56,777 bases of DNA from Streptomyces sp. C10-9-1. Lineage in GTDB: Bacteria; Actinomycetota; Actinomycetes; Streptomycetales; Streptomycetaceae. Shown here one piece after another: positions 49,432-56,777 of the stretch (the stretch's first letter is position 1; each line of letters starts with the position of its first letter). The stretch lies in contig NZ_JANHKP010000025.1 in the NCBI RefSeq assembly GCF_024497955.1, positions 1 to 56,777 of the forward strand, written 5' to 3'. Position numbers and translations under genes: made by a program. Under the pieces are notes generated by a model that ran no database searches, had not been told where the DNA came from, and saw only the letters and a list, made by a program, of their open reading frames with translations.

Positions 49432-51063
49432 TCAGTGGTGGCCGTGGCCGCTGGTGATCTCCCGGTACTCCTCGGACGTGGGCTTGGCGACCTGGTTGTC
49501 GCCGCCGTAGTAGCCCTTGTTGAGCTTGACGCGCAGCTTCTCCATGCGCCCGATCTTGCGGCGCACGCCGTTCTCGTCGACCTCGGGACCGAGTTCGGCC
49601 GGGGCGTACTGCTCGTGCGCCGTCAGCTTGTAGCGGTCCGCCTGCGAGAGCGGCTCGTGGACCTCGACGAACTCACCGTGCGGCAGGCGCTTGATGATGC
49701 CGGACTCGCGCCCGTGCAGCACCTTCTCCTTGTCGCGGCGCTGGAGGCCGAGGCAGATGCGCTTGGTGATGACGAAGGCGAGGACCGGTCCGACGAAGTA
49801 CGCGATGCGGACGAACCACGTGATCGCGTTGATCGACATGTGGAAGTGCGTCGCGAAGATGTCGTTTCCACCGCCGAGGAGCATGATCACGTAGGCGGTG
49901 ACCCAGGCGACACCGAGCGCGGTGCGCGTCGGCGCGTTGCGCGGGCGGTCCAGGATGTGGTGCTCGCGCTTGTCGCCGGTGATCCAGGACTCGATGAACG
50001 GGTAGAGCGCGATCGCGCCGAGCACCAGCCCGAAGACCACCAGCGGGATGAACACGCCCAGGACCAGGGTGTGGCCCCAGAGGTTGATCTCCCAGCCCGG
50101 CATCACGCGGATGAGTCCCTCGGCGAAGCCCATGTACCAGTCCGGCTGGGCGCCCGTGGACACCTGGTCCGAGCGGTAGGGGCCCAGTGCCCAGATCGGG
50201 TTGATCGTGAACAGCGCGGAGATGATCGCGATCAGGCCGAAGACCAGGAAGAAGAAGCCTCCCGCCTTGGCCATGTAGACCGGCAGCAGCGGCATGCCGA
50301 CGACGTTCTTGTTGGTCTTGCCGGGGCCCGCGAACTGCGTGTGCTTGTGGTAGAAGACCAGGATCAGGTGCGCCACCACGAGGCCGAGCATGATGCCCGG
50401 CAGCAGCAGGATGTGCATCGAGTAGAACCGGGCGATGATGTCGTGGCCCGGGAACTCCCCGCCGAACAGGAACATCGAGATGTAGGTGCCGACGATCGGC
50501 ACCGACAGGATCGCGCCCTGCGTGAAGCGCACACCGGTGCCGGAGAGCAGGTCGTCCGGGAGCGAGTAGCCGGTGAACCCGGTGAACATGCCGAGGACGA
50601 ACAGCAGGAAGCCGAACAGCCAGTTGATCTCACGCGGCTTGCGGAACGCGCCGGTGAAGAAGACGCGCATCATGTGCACGAACATGCCCGCGAGGAAGAT
50701 CAGCGCGGCCCAGTGGTGGATCTGCCGGATGAGCAGGCCGCCGCGGACGTCGAAGCTGATGTCCAGGGTCGAGGCGTACGCCTCGGTCATGCGGATGCCC
50801 TGCATCGGCACGTACGAGCCGTGGTACTCGATCTCGTTCATGCTCGGGTGGAAGAACAGCGTCAGGTACACACCCGTGAGGATGATGATGATGAAGCTGT
50901 AGAGGCAGATCTCGCCCAGCATGAAGGACCAGTGGTCCGGGAAGATCTTCCGCATGTTGGCCTTGGCCAGGGAGTAGATCCCGAGGCGGCCGTCGGCCCA
51001 GTCGGCGACCCGCTCGCCGGCCGGCGCCTTCTTGTTGCTGTCTGTTGCCGTTGCAGTACTCAT
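49432..51063 (-). CDS. qcrB: Cytochrome bc1 complex cytochrome b subunit
   Basis: The 543-residue cytochrome b of the menaquinol-oxidising bcc complex binds two b hemes and holds both quinone sites. There are eight or more membrane helices; heme-ligand histidines occur in LLIRQIHHWAALIF/HMMRVFF and SMHILLLPGIMLGLVVAHLILV. The Qo loop has PDWY (QPDWYMGFAEG), the actinobacterial version of PEWY. An actinobacterial C-terminal extension of ~120 residues follows. ATG 51063 overlaps the qcrA stop (ATGA). Confidence 0.97.
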   Translation of the reverse strand: MSTATATDSNKKAPAGERVADWADGRLGIYSLAKANMRKIFPDHWSFMLGEICLYSFIIIILTGVYLTLFFHPSMNEIEYHGSYVPMQGIRMTEAYASTLDISFDVRGGLLIRQIHHWAALIFLAGMFVHMMRVFFTGAFRKPREINWLFGFLLFVLGMFTGFTGYSLPDDLLSGTGVRFTQGAILSVPIVGTYISMFLFGGEFPGHDIIARFYSMHILLLPGIMLGLVVAHLILVFYHKHTQFAGPGKTNKNVVGMPLLPVYMAKAGGFFFLVFGLIAIISALFTINPIWALGPYRSDQVSTGAQPDWYMGFAEGLIRVMPGWEINLWGHTLVLGVFIPLVVFGLVLGAIALYPFIESWITGDKREHHILDRPRNAPTRTALGVAWVTAYVIMLLGGGNDIFATHFHMSINAITWFVRIAYFVGPVLAFVITKRICLGLQRRDKEKVLHGRESGIIKRLPHGEFVEVHEPLSQADRYKLTAHEQYAPAELGPEVDENGVRRKIGRMEKLRVKLNKGYYGGDNQVAKPTSEEYREITSGHGHH

Positions 51064-52136
51064 CCGCGCTCCCAGAAGGCAGGACCGACGGGCTCTTCGA
51101 AGTCGCCGAGCGCCTCGAGGTTGCCCTCGGCGTTCACACCGATCCGCAGCTGCGGCAGCGGGTGGCCGGCCGGGCCGAAGATGACGCGGGCGCCGTCGGA
51201 CAGGTCGAAGGTGGACTGGTGGCACGGGCACAGCACGTGGTGCGTCTGCTGCTCGTACAGGCTGATCGGGCAGCCGACGTGGGTGCAGATCTTCGAGTAC
51301 GCCACGATGCCCTCGTGCGACCACTCGAGCTCGCGCTTGTCCTTGATGTCCTCCGGCTGGATCCGGACGATCATCAGGGCGGCCTTGGCGATCTCGGTGT
51401 TGAAGTCGTGGTCGTCCTCCTCCAGGCCCTCGGGCATGGCGAAGGTCAGCGAACCGACCGTGATGTCCTCGGGACGCAGCGGCTCGTTGGTGTTCATGTT
51501 GATGAGCTGCTTGCCCTTGGCCCACAGCGTCTTGCGCAGCTTGTCCTCGGGCAGCGGGCCGAGCTCGCGCAGCAGCACCACGCCGGAGAGCGGGACCATG
51601 GCCAGCGCGCCGAACATGGTGTTGCGGATGAGCTTGCGCCGGCCGATGGCGGACTCGCGCGCGCCGTCGGCGAAGTCCGACATGACCTTCGCCTTGACCT
51701 CGGGCGCCGCCTCGATCGGGTGACGGTCGTCGGCGACCTCGACGTCGGACATCAGGGTGCGCGCCCAGTGGACGGCGCCGGCGCCGATGCAGAACAGCGC
51801 GAGGCCCAGGGTCAGGCCCAGCGAGAAGTTCAGCGCGCTGATGTGGCCGAGCGGCCAGACGTAGATGATCTTGTCGATGTCGAAGATCACGAACGAGGCG
51901 ATGAAGCCGACCGTGGCCAGCATCGACAGCGTGAACAGCAGGGCGACGGTGCGCTCGCTGCGCTTGGCCGCCCGCTCGTCGATGTCCTGGATGCGCGGCT
52001 TGTGGGCCGGCAGCCCCGGGTCGGCGAGCGGGTCCTCGTCGTGCTGGACGACGGTCGTACCGCCGGCGTGTGCCGCGTCGTGCGCGGAGCCCTGCTCTGC
52101 GGGCAGGTTCTCTTCAGGATTCTCTTGGCTACTCAT
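51060..52136 (-). CDS. qcrA: Rieske iron-sulfur subunit of the bcc complex
   Basis: The 358-residue protein has an N-terminal cytoplasmic part and three membrane helices, an actinobacterial trait. The C-terminal Rieske domain has its [2Fe-2S] ligands in CTHVGC and CPCHQS and the Pro loop FGPAGHPLPQL. It passes electrons from menaquinol to the diheme cytochrome. It overlaps qcrC and qcrB by 4 bp on each side, so subunits are made stoichiometrically. Confidence 0.97.
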   Translation of the reverse strand: MSSQENPEENLPAEQGSAHDAAHAGGTTVVQHDEDPLADPGLPAHKPRIQDIDERAAKRSERTVALLFTLSMLATVGFIASFVIFDIDKIIYVWPLGHISALNFSLGLTLGLALFCIGAGAVHWARTLMSDVEVADDRHPIEAAPEVKAKVMSDFADGARESAIGRRKLIRNTMFGALAMVPLSGVVLLRELGPLPEDKLRKTLWAKGKQLINMNTNEPLRPEDITVGSLTFAMPEGLEEDDHDFNTEIAKAALMIVRIQPEDIKDKRELEWSHEGIVAYSKICTHVGCPISLYEQQTHHVLCPCHQSTFDLSDGARVIFGPAGHPLPQLRIGVNAEGNLEALGDFEEPVGPAFWERG

Positions 52137-52942
52137 GACTTCTTGGCCTTAGCGGTGTGGGCCGCAACCCAGACGGCAACAGCGATCAGCGAGCCCAGAC
52201 CGAAGATCCAGCCGAACAGACCCTCGCTCACCGGGCCGAGGCCGCCGAGGCCGAAGCCGCCGGGAGACGGGGTGTCGTCGCTGTTCACGGCCTTGACGTA
52301 GGCGATGATGTCCCGCTTCTCCTGCTCGGGCATCACGGTGTCCGGGAAGGACGGCATGTTCTGCGGGCCGGTCTGCATGGCCTCGTAGAGGTGCTTGGGG
52401 CTCACGCCGTCGAGCGCCGGGGCGTACTTGCCCTCGGTCAGCGCACCGCCCTTGCCGGTGAAGTTGTGGCACTGGGCGCAGTTGGTGCGGAAGAGCTCGC
52501 CGCCGTTGGCGATGTCCGCCTCGGCCGGGTCGAACTGCTCCTCGGTCGGAGTGATCGGTCCGGCGCCCAGGGAGGCGACGTACGCCGCGAGCTGGTCGAT
52601 CTCCGTCTGGGAGTAGATGTTCTTCTTCTTCGGCACCTGCGCGCCGGGCTGCATGGCGGGCATCCGGCCGGTGCCGACCTGGAAGTCGACCGCGGCGGAG
52701 CCCACGCCGACCAGGGAGGGACCGTCGCTGGTGCCCTGACCGCCGGTTCCGTGGCAGCTGGCGCAGCCCACGGTGTAGAGCTTCTGGCCCTCCTTGATGG
52801 CGAGGGACTGGGCGGTTTCATCGGCCTGCGCCTTGTCCGCGGGTGCGAACGCGGCGTACAGCCCCCCAGTGGCCGCCAGCGCGAGGAGTAGGACGACGAC
52901 CGCCGCCAGCGGATGGCGTCGTCGTGCGGAGAGCTTTTTCAC
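52133..52942 (-). CDS. qcrC: Diheme cytochrome c subunit of the bcc complex
   Basis: The 269-residue protein has an N-terminal anchor (HPLAAVVVLLLALAATGGLYAAF), two heme c motifs CASCH and CAQCH, each with a downstream Met region, and a C-terminal membrane helix (LFGWIFGLGSLIAVAVWVAAHT). It bridges complex III to the aa3 oxidase directly, so no separate cytochrome c is needed in actinobacteria. The gene lies 90 nt after ctaE. Confidence 0.97.
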   Translation of the reverse strand: MKKLSARRRHPLAAVVVLLLALAATGGLYAAFAPADKAQADETAQSLAIKEGQKLYTVGCASCHGTGGQGTSDGPSLVGVGSAAVDFQVGTGRMPAMQPGAQVPKKKNIYSQTEIDQLAAYVASLGAGPITPTEEQFDPAEADIANGGELFRTNCAQCHNFTGKGGALTEGKYAPALDGVSPKHLYEAMQTGPQNMPSFPDTVMPEQEKRDIIAYVKAVNSDDTPSPGGFGLGGLGPVSEGLFGWIFGLGSLIAVAVWVAAHTAKAKKS

Positions 52943-53032
52943 GGATTACCCCGGTGTCAGGATCTTCTGCGTCGATGCTTCTGGACTGTGTCTGCTTCGG
53001 GCGGCTCGGCTCCGGGCCGGCGCCTCCGCCGT

Positions 53033-53653
53033 TTACTTGATCAGGTAGATCGTGGCGAAGAGGCCGATCCAGACGACATCGACGAAGTGCCAGTAGTAGG
53101 ACACGACGATGGCGGCGGTTGCCTGCTCGTGGGTGAACCTCCTGGCCGCGTACGTCCTGCCGAGGACCAGCAGGAAGGCGATGAGGCCGCCTGTCACGTG
53201 GAGGCCGTGGAAGCCGGTCGTCAGGTAGAACACCGAGCCGTACGGGTCGGACGAGAGGGAGAGCCCCTCGTGCTTGACCAGCTCGGTGTACTCGAAGACC
53301 TGGCCGCCGATGAAGACCGCGCCCATCACGAACGTGATGATGAACCACGTCCGGAGCTTCTTCACATCGCCCCGCTCCGCGGCGAAGACGCCGAGCTGGC
53401 AGGTGAGTGAGGAGAGCACCAGGATCGTGGTGTTGGTCGCCGAGAACGGCAGGTTCAGCGTGTCGGCCTTCTCTGACCAGAACTCGGCACCCGTCACCGA
53501 TCGCAGGGTGAAGTACATCGCGAAGAGGGCCGCGAAGAACATCAGCTCGGAACTCAACCAGATGATGGTTCCGACGCTGGTGAGGTTCGGCCGATTGACC
53601 GACGGGTGCGCGTGCCCGGTTTCTACTGTCGTTGCTGTCGCCACGACCGACAT
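53033..53653 (-). CDS. ctaE: Cytochrome c oxidase subunit III
   Basis: The 206-residue subunit III has five predicted helices: VGTIIWLSSELMFFAALFAMYF, TILVLSSLTCQLGVFAAE, FIITFVMGAVFIGGQVFEY, GFHGLHVTGGLIAFLLVLG and a final YYWHFVDVVWIGLFATIYL. It belongs to the aa3 oxidase and starts the ctaE-qcrCAB operon. The ATG lies inside a perfect inverted repeat (53644-53664), and no convincing ribosome-binding site is near, so the start region is unusual. Confidence 0.96.
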   Translation of the reverse strand: MSVVATATTVETGHAHPSVNRPNLTSVGTIIWLSSELMFFAALFAMYFTLRSVTGAEFWSEKADTLNLPFSATNTTILVLSSLTCQLGVFAAERGDVKKLRTWFIITFVMGAVFIGGQVFEYTELVKHEGLSLSSDPYGSVFYLTTGFHGLHVTGGLIAFLLVLGRTYAARRFTHEQATAAIVVSYYWHFVDVVWIGLFATIYLIK

Positions 53654-53664
53654 TATGTCGGTCG
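53644..53664. promoter_or_regulatory. Perfect inverted repeat over the ctaE start codon
   Basis: CGACCGACA and its complement TGTCGGTCG flank a 3-bp centre; the ATG of ctaE lies across the centre and right arm. It could be a protein operator or, as RNA, a 9-bp hairpin that hides the start codon. Both readings are inference. Confidence 0.6.
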
Positions 53665-53756
53665 CTTATCCCGCCCTCACTCCGGGGGTGCCGTTCGGTG
53701 TGTCCGTGGGCGCTGTCCAGCCCGAACGGCCCATCGAAGGGCTGTCCGAACCGGTG

Positions 53757-53783
53757 TTGACAGCGAGTCGGGGGGAGTAGCAT
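53757..53783 (+). promoter_or_regulatory. Candidate promoter of the pseudo-receiver gene
   Basis: TTGACA (53757-53762) and TAGCAT (53778-53783) are separated by 15 nt, short for a vegetative promoter. A GGAGG ribosome-binding site precedes the ATG 40 nt further on. Confidence 0.45.
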
Positions 53784-53822
53784 CCGCGTCCACAGGCTCT
53801 GTTCGTACGAGGCGGAGGAACC

Positions 53823-54224
53823 ATGCAGTCGAGCGCCACGGTCCTGGTCTACAGCGACGACGCGAACACGCGCGAACAGGTGCGCCTCGCGGCCGGGCGC
53901 AGGCCGGCCGCCGATGTGCCGCCGGTGGAGTTCGTGGAGTGCGCGACGCTGCCGGCCGTCCTGAAGGCCCTGGAGCAGGGCGGGGTGGACGCCTGCGTCC
54001 TGGACGGCGAGACGGTCCCCGCGGGCGGCATGGGCGTCTGCCGGCAGATCAAGGACGAGATCTACGACTGCCCGCCCGTGCTGCTGCTCATGGGGCGTCC
54101 GCAGGACGCCTGGCTGGCCACCTGGAGCCGGGCCGAGGCCGCCGTCACCCTGCCGGTCGAGCCGGTGGAGCTGGCCGAGGCCCTGGCCTCGCTGCTGCGT
54201 GAGCGGCTCTCCTCGGGCGTCTGA
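53823..54224 (+). CDS. Stand-alone degenerate receiver-like protein
   Basis: This 133-residue protein follows the receiver pattern: TVLVYSDDANTREQV with an acidic pair, and VDACVLDGETVPAGG with an Asp at the phospho-acceptor position. The conserved Thr/Ser strand reads LLLMGRPQ, and the switch Lys-Pro is VEP. The missing Thr and Lys argue against ordinary phosphorylation. No output domain is attached. It is divergent from ctaE-qcrCAB with 169 nt between, so it may influence respiration genes, but that is only location-based. Confidence 0.75.
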   Translation: MQSSATVLVYSDDANTREQVRLAAGRRPAADVPPVEFVECATLPAVLKALEQGGVDACVLDGETVPAGGMGVCRQIKDEIYDCPPVLLLMGRPQDAWLATWSRAEAAVTLPVEPVELAEALASLLRERLSSGV

Positions 54225-54251
54225 GGCGGTCCGGGCCGCCCTCGCGGCCTT

Positions 54252-54286
54252 CGCCCCCCTCGGGCCCGGCGGGCCCGAGGGGGGCG
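54252..54286. terminator. Bidirectional hairpin between convergent genes
   Basis: CGCCCCCCTCGGGCCC and its complement make a perfect 16-bp stem with a GGC loop between the pseudo-receiver stop and the L,D-transpeptidase stop. Confidence 0.85.
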
Positions 54287-54347
54287 CGCACGGGGCCGCG
54301 GAGCGGCCTCCCGCTCCCCGGCCGGACGTCGCGGGCACCCGGCCGGG

Positions 54348-55607
54348 CTACAGGGCCACGGGCCGCAGACGGGCCGTGGCGGCGCTGGGACCGGTGTCCT
54401 CGGCGGTGCCCCCGGTCAGCGCCGAGCCCTCGCGCCACTTCTCCCAGGACAGGTTCCACTCCCCGAACCCGTTCCCGAACGGGGTCATCATGTCGCCGTA
54501 GCTGTTGACGACGGAGACGAGGTCGCCCTGGCGGACGGTCTCGAAGAACCACTTGGCGTTCGCCATGGACATGCCGGTGCAGCCGTGGCTGACGTTCGCG
54601 GCACCGTGCGAGCCCACCGACCAGGGCGCGGCGTGCACGTACTCCCCGCTCCAGGTGACCCGGGTGGCCCAGTAGACCGGCAGGTCGTAGGACTCGGAGC
54701 TGCCCGCGGCGATGCCGATGCTGGTGCTGCGCATCCGGACGTAGGACTCCTTGCCGAGCACCACCTTGATCCCGTTGCGGGTGTCGAAGCCGGGCTTGCC
54801 GGTGGTCACCGGAATGGTGTTGATCACTTCTCCGTTCCGCTTGACCACCATGGTGTGGGCGGCGGCGTCGGTGACCGCCTCGATGCGGTCGCCTATGGAG
54901 AGTTCGAGCGGCTTCGAGGGGCCGCCGTAGAGCTGGCCGGTCACCTTGACGCCCTTGAGGTTGCTGGAGGCGGTGACCGTCGCCCCGCTGGGCCAGTACT
55001 CCCTGGGCCGGTAGTGGAGCGTCTTGTCGTCCACCCAGTACCAGGAGCCCTCCACGGCGGGCCTGGAGGTCACCTTGAGGGCGCGCTCGACGGTGCGCCG
55101 GGCGTCCTCGTCCTTGACGGCCAGGCTGAGCTTGGCGGTGACCGGCTGGCCCACGCCGTAGGTGCCGGCCTCGGGGCCGAACTCGGCGGCCAGGAAGCGC
55201 TCGGCGGGCTTCGTCTCGAAGGTCAGCACCCGGACGCCGGGGGCGCCGTCCTCGTCCTCGGTGGAGACCCGCACGGTGTAGCGGGCACCGGCCGCGAGCG
55301 GGGCCGTGGAGCGCCAGCGGACGCCGTCGGCGGAGAGCTCGCCGGCGAGGAAGCGCCCGGCGTCGTCCATGACGGTGACGTCGGTGATGCGGCCGCCCTC
55401 ACCCTTGGCGGTGATCTCCAGCGGCTTGTCCGGGTCGACCTTGCGGCCGTCGGTCTCGGTGTTGAAGGCGATCTGCCGCGCGGCGTCGTAGGGCTGCGCG
55501 GAGAGCGGGTGGGCGTCGGGGTCGCCGCACGCGGTCGCGACCGTCCCGAGGGTCACGACCAGCAGGATGCCTCCGACTGCGGTACGGAATCGCGGCGTGT
55601 GGTTCAT
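54348..55607 (-). CDS. L,D-transpeptidase lipoprotein with Ig-like domains
   Basis: The 419-residue exported enzyme makes 3-3 cross-links in peptidoglycan. A signal peptide ends in a lipobox-like ATAC, with Cys near residue 27. Two Ig-like domains (about 40-250) precede the YkuD catalytic domain with the HGAANVSHGCTGMS motif (catalytic Cys and His). GTG 55613 is also possible. ATG 55607 has TAGCGT exactly 6 nt upstream, a leaderless signature. It lies between the two parts of the cytochrome oxidase genes but on its own transcript. Confidence 0.93.
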   Translation of the reverse strand: MNHTPRFRTAVGGILLVVTLGTVATACGDPDAHPLSAQPYDAARQIAFNTETDGRKVDPDKPLEITAKGEGGRITDVTVMDDAGRFLAGELSADGVRWRSTAPLAAGARYTVRVSTEDEDGAPGVRVLTFETKPAERFLAAEFGPEAGTYGVGQPVTAKLSLAVKDEDARRTVERALKVTSRPAVEGSWYWVDDKTLHYRPREYWPSGATVTASSNLKGVKVTGQLYGGPSKPLELSIGDRIEAVTDAAAHTMVVKRNGEVINTIPVTTGKPGFDTRNGIKVVLGKESYVRMRSTSIGIAAGSSESYDLPVYWATRVTWSGEYVHAAPWSVGSHGAANVSHGCTGMSMANAKWFFETVRQGDLVSVVNSYGDMMTPFGNGFGEWNLSWEKWREGSALTGGTAEDTGPSAATARLRPVAL

Positions 55608-55691
55608 GAGCACACGCTATGGACGGCTGTCAGCAGCGGCGCGCTGGATGACTCCGAACGAGGGGCCCGCAACCACCTTTCCGGAGTGACG

Positions 55692-55736
55692 GAGGGCCCG
55701 GAACCGCCTCGTCGAGCGAGGCGGTTCCGGGCCCTC
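55692..55736 (-). terminator. Terminator of the ctaD-ctaF operon
   Basis: A perfect 20-bp stem (55692-55711 with 55717-55736) and a 5-nt loop lie about 60 nt past the ctaF stop. Confidence 0.9.
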
Positions 55737-55794
55737 GGGCCGTCCGACCGGGCGGACGGTGCGCCGTTCGCGGCACCGGGTCTAGGACACGGCG

Positions 55795-56193
55795 CTACTG
55801 GTTCTGGTTCTCACCGCGGTAGTACTCGAACACCCAGCCGAAGATGCCGATCAGGATGACGGGCAGCGAGAAGTAGAGCAGCCACCAGCCCATCGCCACG
55901 CCCAGGAAGGCGAGCGCACCGCCGATCGCCAGCGACAGCGGCTGCCAGCTGTGCGGGGAGAAGAACCCGACCTCGCCGGACTCGTCCGCGACGTCGGCCT
56001 CCTTGTCGTCCTGCGCCATCTGGTCGACCCGCCGGGCCGTGAAGGCCAGGTAGTAGCCGATCATGGCGGCCAGGCCGAAGGCCAGGAAGAGTGCGGTGGT
56101 TCCGACCGGCTCCTTCGACCAGACGCCGTACAGGACGGCGACGGCCAGGATGAAGACGCTCAGCCAGAGGAACATCTTGCCCTGGATCTTCAC
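55795..56193 (-). CDS. ctaF: Cytochrome c oxidase subunit IV (actinobacterial)
   Basis: This 132-residue small subunit of the aa3 oxidase is found in actinobacteria. It has about four helices: MFLWLSVFILAVAVLYGVW, GTTALFLAFGLAAMIGYYLAF, and two at the C-terminus (LSLAIGGALAFLGVAMGWWLLYFSLPVILIGIFGWVFEYY). The GTG has AAGGAGGA upstream within the end of ctaD and overlaps its stop as GTGA. Confidence 0.93.
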   Translation of the reverse strand: MKIQGKMFLWLSVFILAVAVLYGVWSKEPVGTTALFLAFGLAAMIGYYLAFTARRVDQMAQDDKEADVADESGEVGFFSPHSWQPLSLAIGGALAFLGVAMGWWLLYFSLPVILIGIFGWVFEYYRGENQNQ

Positions 56194-56777
56194 TTGCTCT
56201 CCTCCTTGCCGCCGGCCACGGCCCCGGCCGGGACGCCGCCGTGCTCGAGCTGGTCGAGCGCCGCGATCTCCGGGTGGTGCAGGTCGAACGCGGGCGATTC
56301 GCTGCGGATGCGGGGCAGGGTGAGGAAGTTGTGCCGCGGCGGCGGGCAGGACGTGGCCCACTCGAGCGAGCGGCCGTAGCCCCACGGGTCGTCGACCTCG
56401 ATCTTCTTGCCGTACTTGGCGGTCTTCCAGACGTTGTACATGAACGGAAGCATCGACAGGCCCAGCACGAAGGAGCTGATGGTCGAGATCGTGTTCAGCG
56501 CGGTGAAGCCGTCGGCCGCCAGGTAGTCGGCGTACCGCCGCGGCATGCCCTCCGCGCCCAGCCAGTGCTGGACCAGGAAGGTGCCGTGGAAGCCGATGAA
56601 CAGCGTCCAGAAGGTGATCTTGCCCAGGCGCTCGTCCAGCATCTTGCCGGTGAACTTGGGCCACCAGAAGTGGAAGCCGGCGAACATCGCGAACACCACG
56701 GTGCCGAAGACGACGTAGTGGAAGTGCGCCACCACGAAGTAGGAGTCGGAGACGTGGAAGTCCAGCGGCGGCGAGGC
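56190..56777 (-). CDS. ctaD: Cytochrome c oxidase subunit I, C-terminal part
   Basis: Only the last ~195 codons are in the window; the 5' part lies beyond 56777. The fragment starts ASPPLDFHVSDSYFVVAHFHYVVFG, where HFHY carries the heme a/a3 ligand histidines. It continues with FHFWWPKFTGKMLDERLGKITFWTLFIGFHGTFLVQHWLG and the C-terminal PWGYGRSLEWATSCPPPRHNF. Subunit I is the catalytic core that reduces oxygen and pumps protons. Confidence 0.96.
   Translation of the reverse strand, partial: ASPPLDFHVSDSYFVVAHFHYVVFGTVVFAMFAGFHFWWPKFTGKMLDERLGKITFWTLFIGFHGTFLVQHWLGAEGMPRRYADYLAADGFTALNTISTISSFVLGLSMLPFMYNVWKTAKYGKKIEVDDPWGYGRSLEWATSCPPPRHNFLTLPRIRSESPAFDLHHPEIAALDQLEHGGVPAGAVAGGKEESK

Noticed and set aside
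47983..51723. 1246-codon plus-strand open frame over trpD and qcrBA
   Set aside because: A shadow of trpD, qcrB and qcrA; its Asp/Val/Glu/Arg-rich content reflects the reverse complement of membrane-protein codons.
1..56777. Defence island, prophage, or secondary-metabolite cluster
   Set aside because: Every convincing gene belongs to core metabolism, envelope, respiration or regulation; no integrase, transposase, restriction, toxin or PKS/NRPS motif was seen.

Overview
The window is a piece of core chromosome from a Streptomyces or a very close relative. It is very GC-rich and densely coding, uses many GTG and some TTG starts, and has -10 boxes of the TANNNT type (often TAGGGT). Its gene set is typical of the genus: MacRS, PASTA kinase, SAV_6107-type HEPN protein, DUF3040, DUF4126 and DUF5304 proteins, a ctaE-qcrCAB operon, and NlpC/P60 hydrolases. 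I see no prophage, insertion sequence, CRISPR array, tRNA, rRNA or obvious biosynthetic gene cluster.

Layout. 1-6.4 kb: a DUF3040 membrane protein, a methyltransferase, a HEPN protein, then an operon of a degenerate ABC ATPase, a YhgE/Pip membrane protein and a TetR repressor, with a 24-bp palindromic operator on its promoter. 6.6-9.9 kb: a DUF4126 membrane protein, a CrtI-like flavoenzyme and a membrane protein with a long Tyr/Gly-rich tail. 9.9-16.2 kb: one-carbon and thiamine genes (metF, thiE, TPP-riboswitch-thiOSG), with an Rv2175c-like DNA-binding protein and an NAD(P)H:FAD reductase between them. 16.3-20.8 kb: a PASTA Ser/Thr kinase, an AP endonuclease, a molybdopterin oxidoreductase, and convergent bfr and bfd genes; bfd carries an iron box. 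21-24.6 kb: a class II DAHP synthase divergent from a fused anthranilate synthase, which has a trp leader peptide and attenuator. 24.6-28.5 kb: D-2-hydroxyacid dehydrogenase, MacRS and an acyltransferase. 28.6-35 kb: hydrolase, glucokinase, a DUF5304/ArsA-like/SRPBCC operon and a phosphoesterase. 35-43.4 kb: an envelope block with an acyl-CoA ligase, a PimB-type and a GT87 glycosyltransferase, a lipoprotein metalloprotease and two P60 hydrolases, one behind a ydaO-type (c-di-AMP) riboswitch. 43.5-49.3 kb: NYN protein, rhomboid protease, RAM-domain protein, a class V aminotransferase behind a SAM-IV-type riboswitch, and trpD. 49.4-56.8 kb: the respiratory supercomplex genes qcrB, qcrA, qcrC and ctaE, a pseudo-receiver, an L,D-transpeptidase, ctaF and the 3' part of ctaD.

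Working together. Three themes recur: aromatic/tryptophan synthesis (DAHP synthase, TrpEG, TrpD), cell-envelope building and remodelling (PimB, GT87, acyltransferase, acyl-CoA ligase, P60, L,D-transpeptidase, PASTA kinase), and aerobic respiration (bcc-aa3). From memory, the order closely tracks Mycobacterium tuberculosis Rv2172c-Rv2200c, which supports several functional guesses. Four cis-acting RNA leaders (TPP, trp attenuator, ydaO-type, SAM-IV-type) and about ten probable leaderless genes make regulation the most interesting layer. I found no wholly new multi-gene system. The best candidates for new biology are the SAM-IV leader with a six-codon upstream ORF, the ArsA-like/SRPBCC/DUF5304 operon, the two P-loop proteins whose Walker A lysine is an arginine, and the hairpin over the ctaE start codon.
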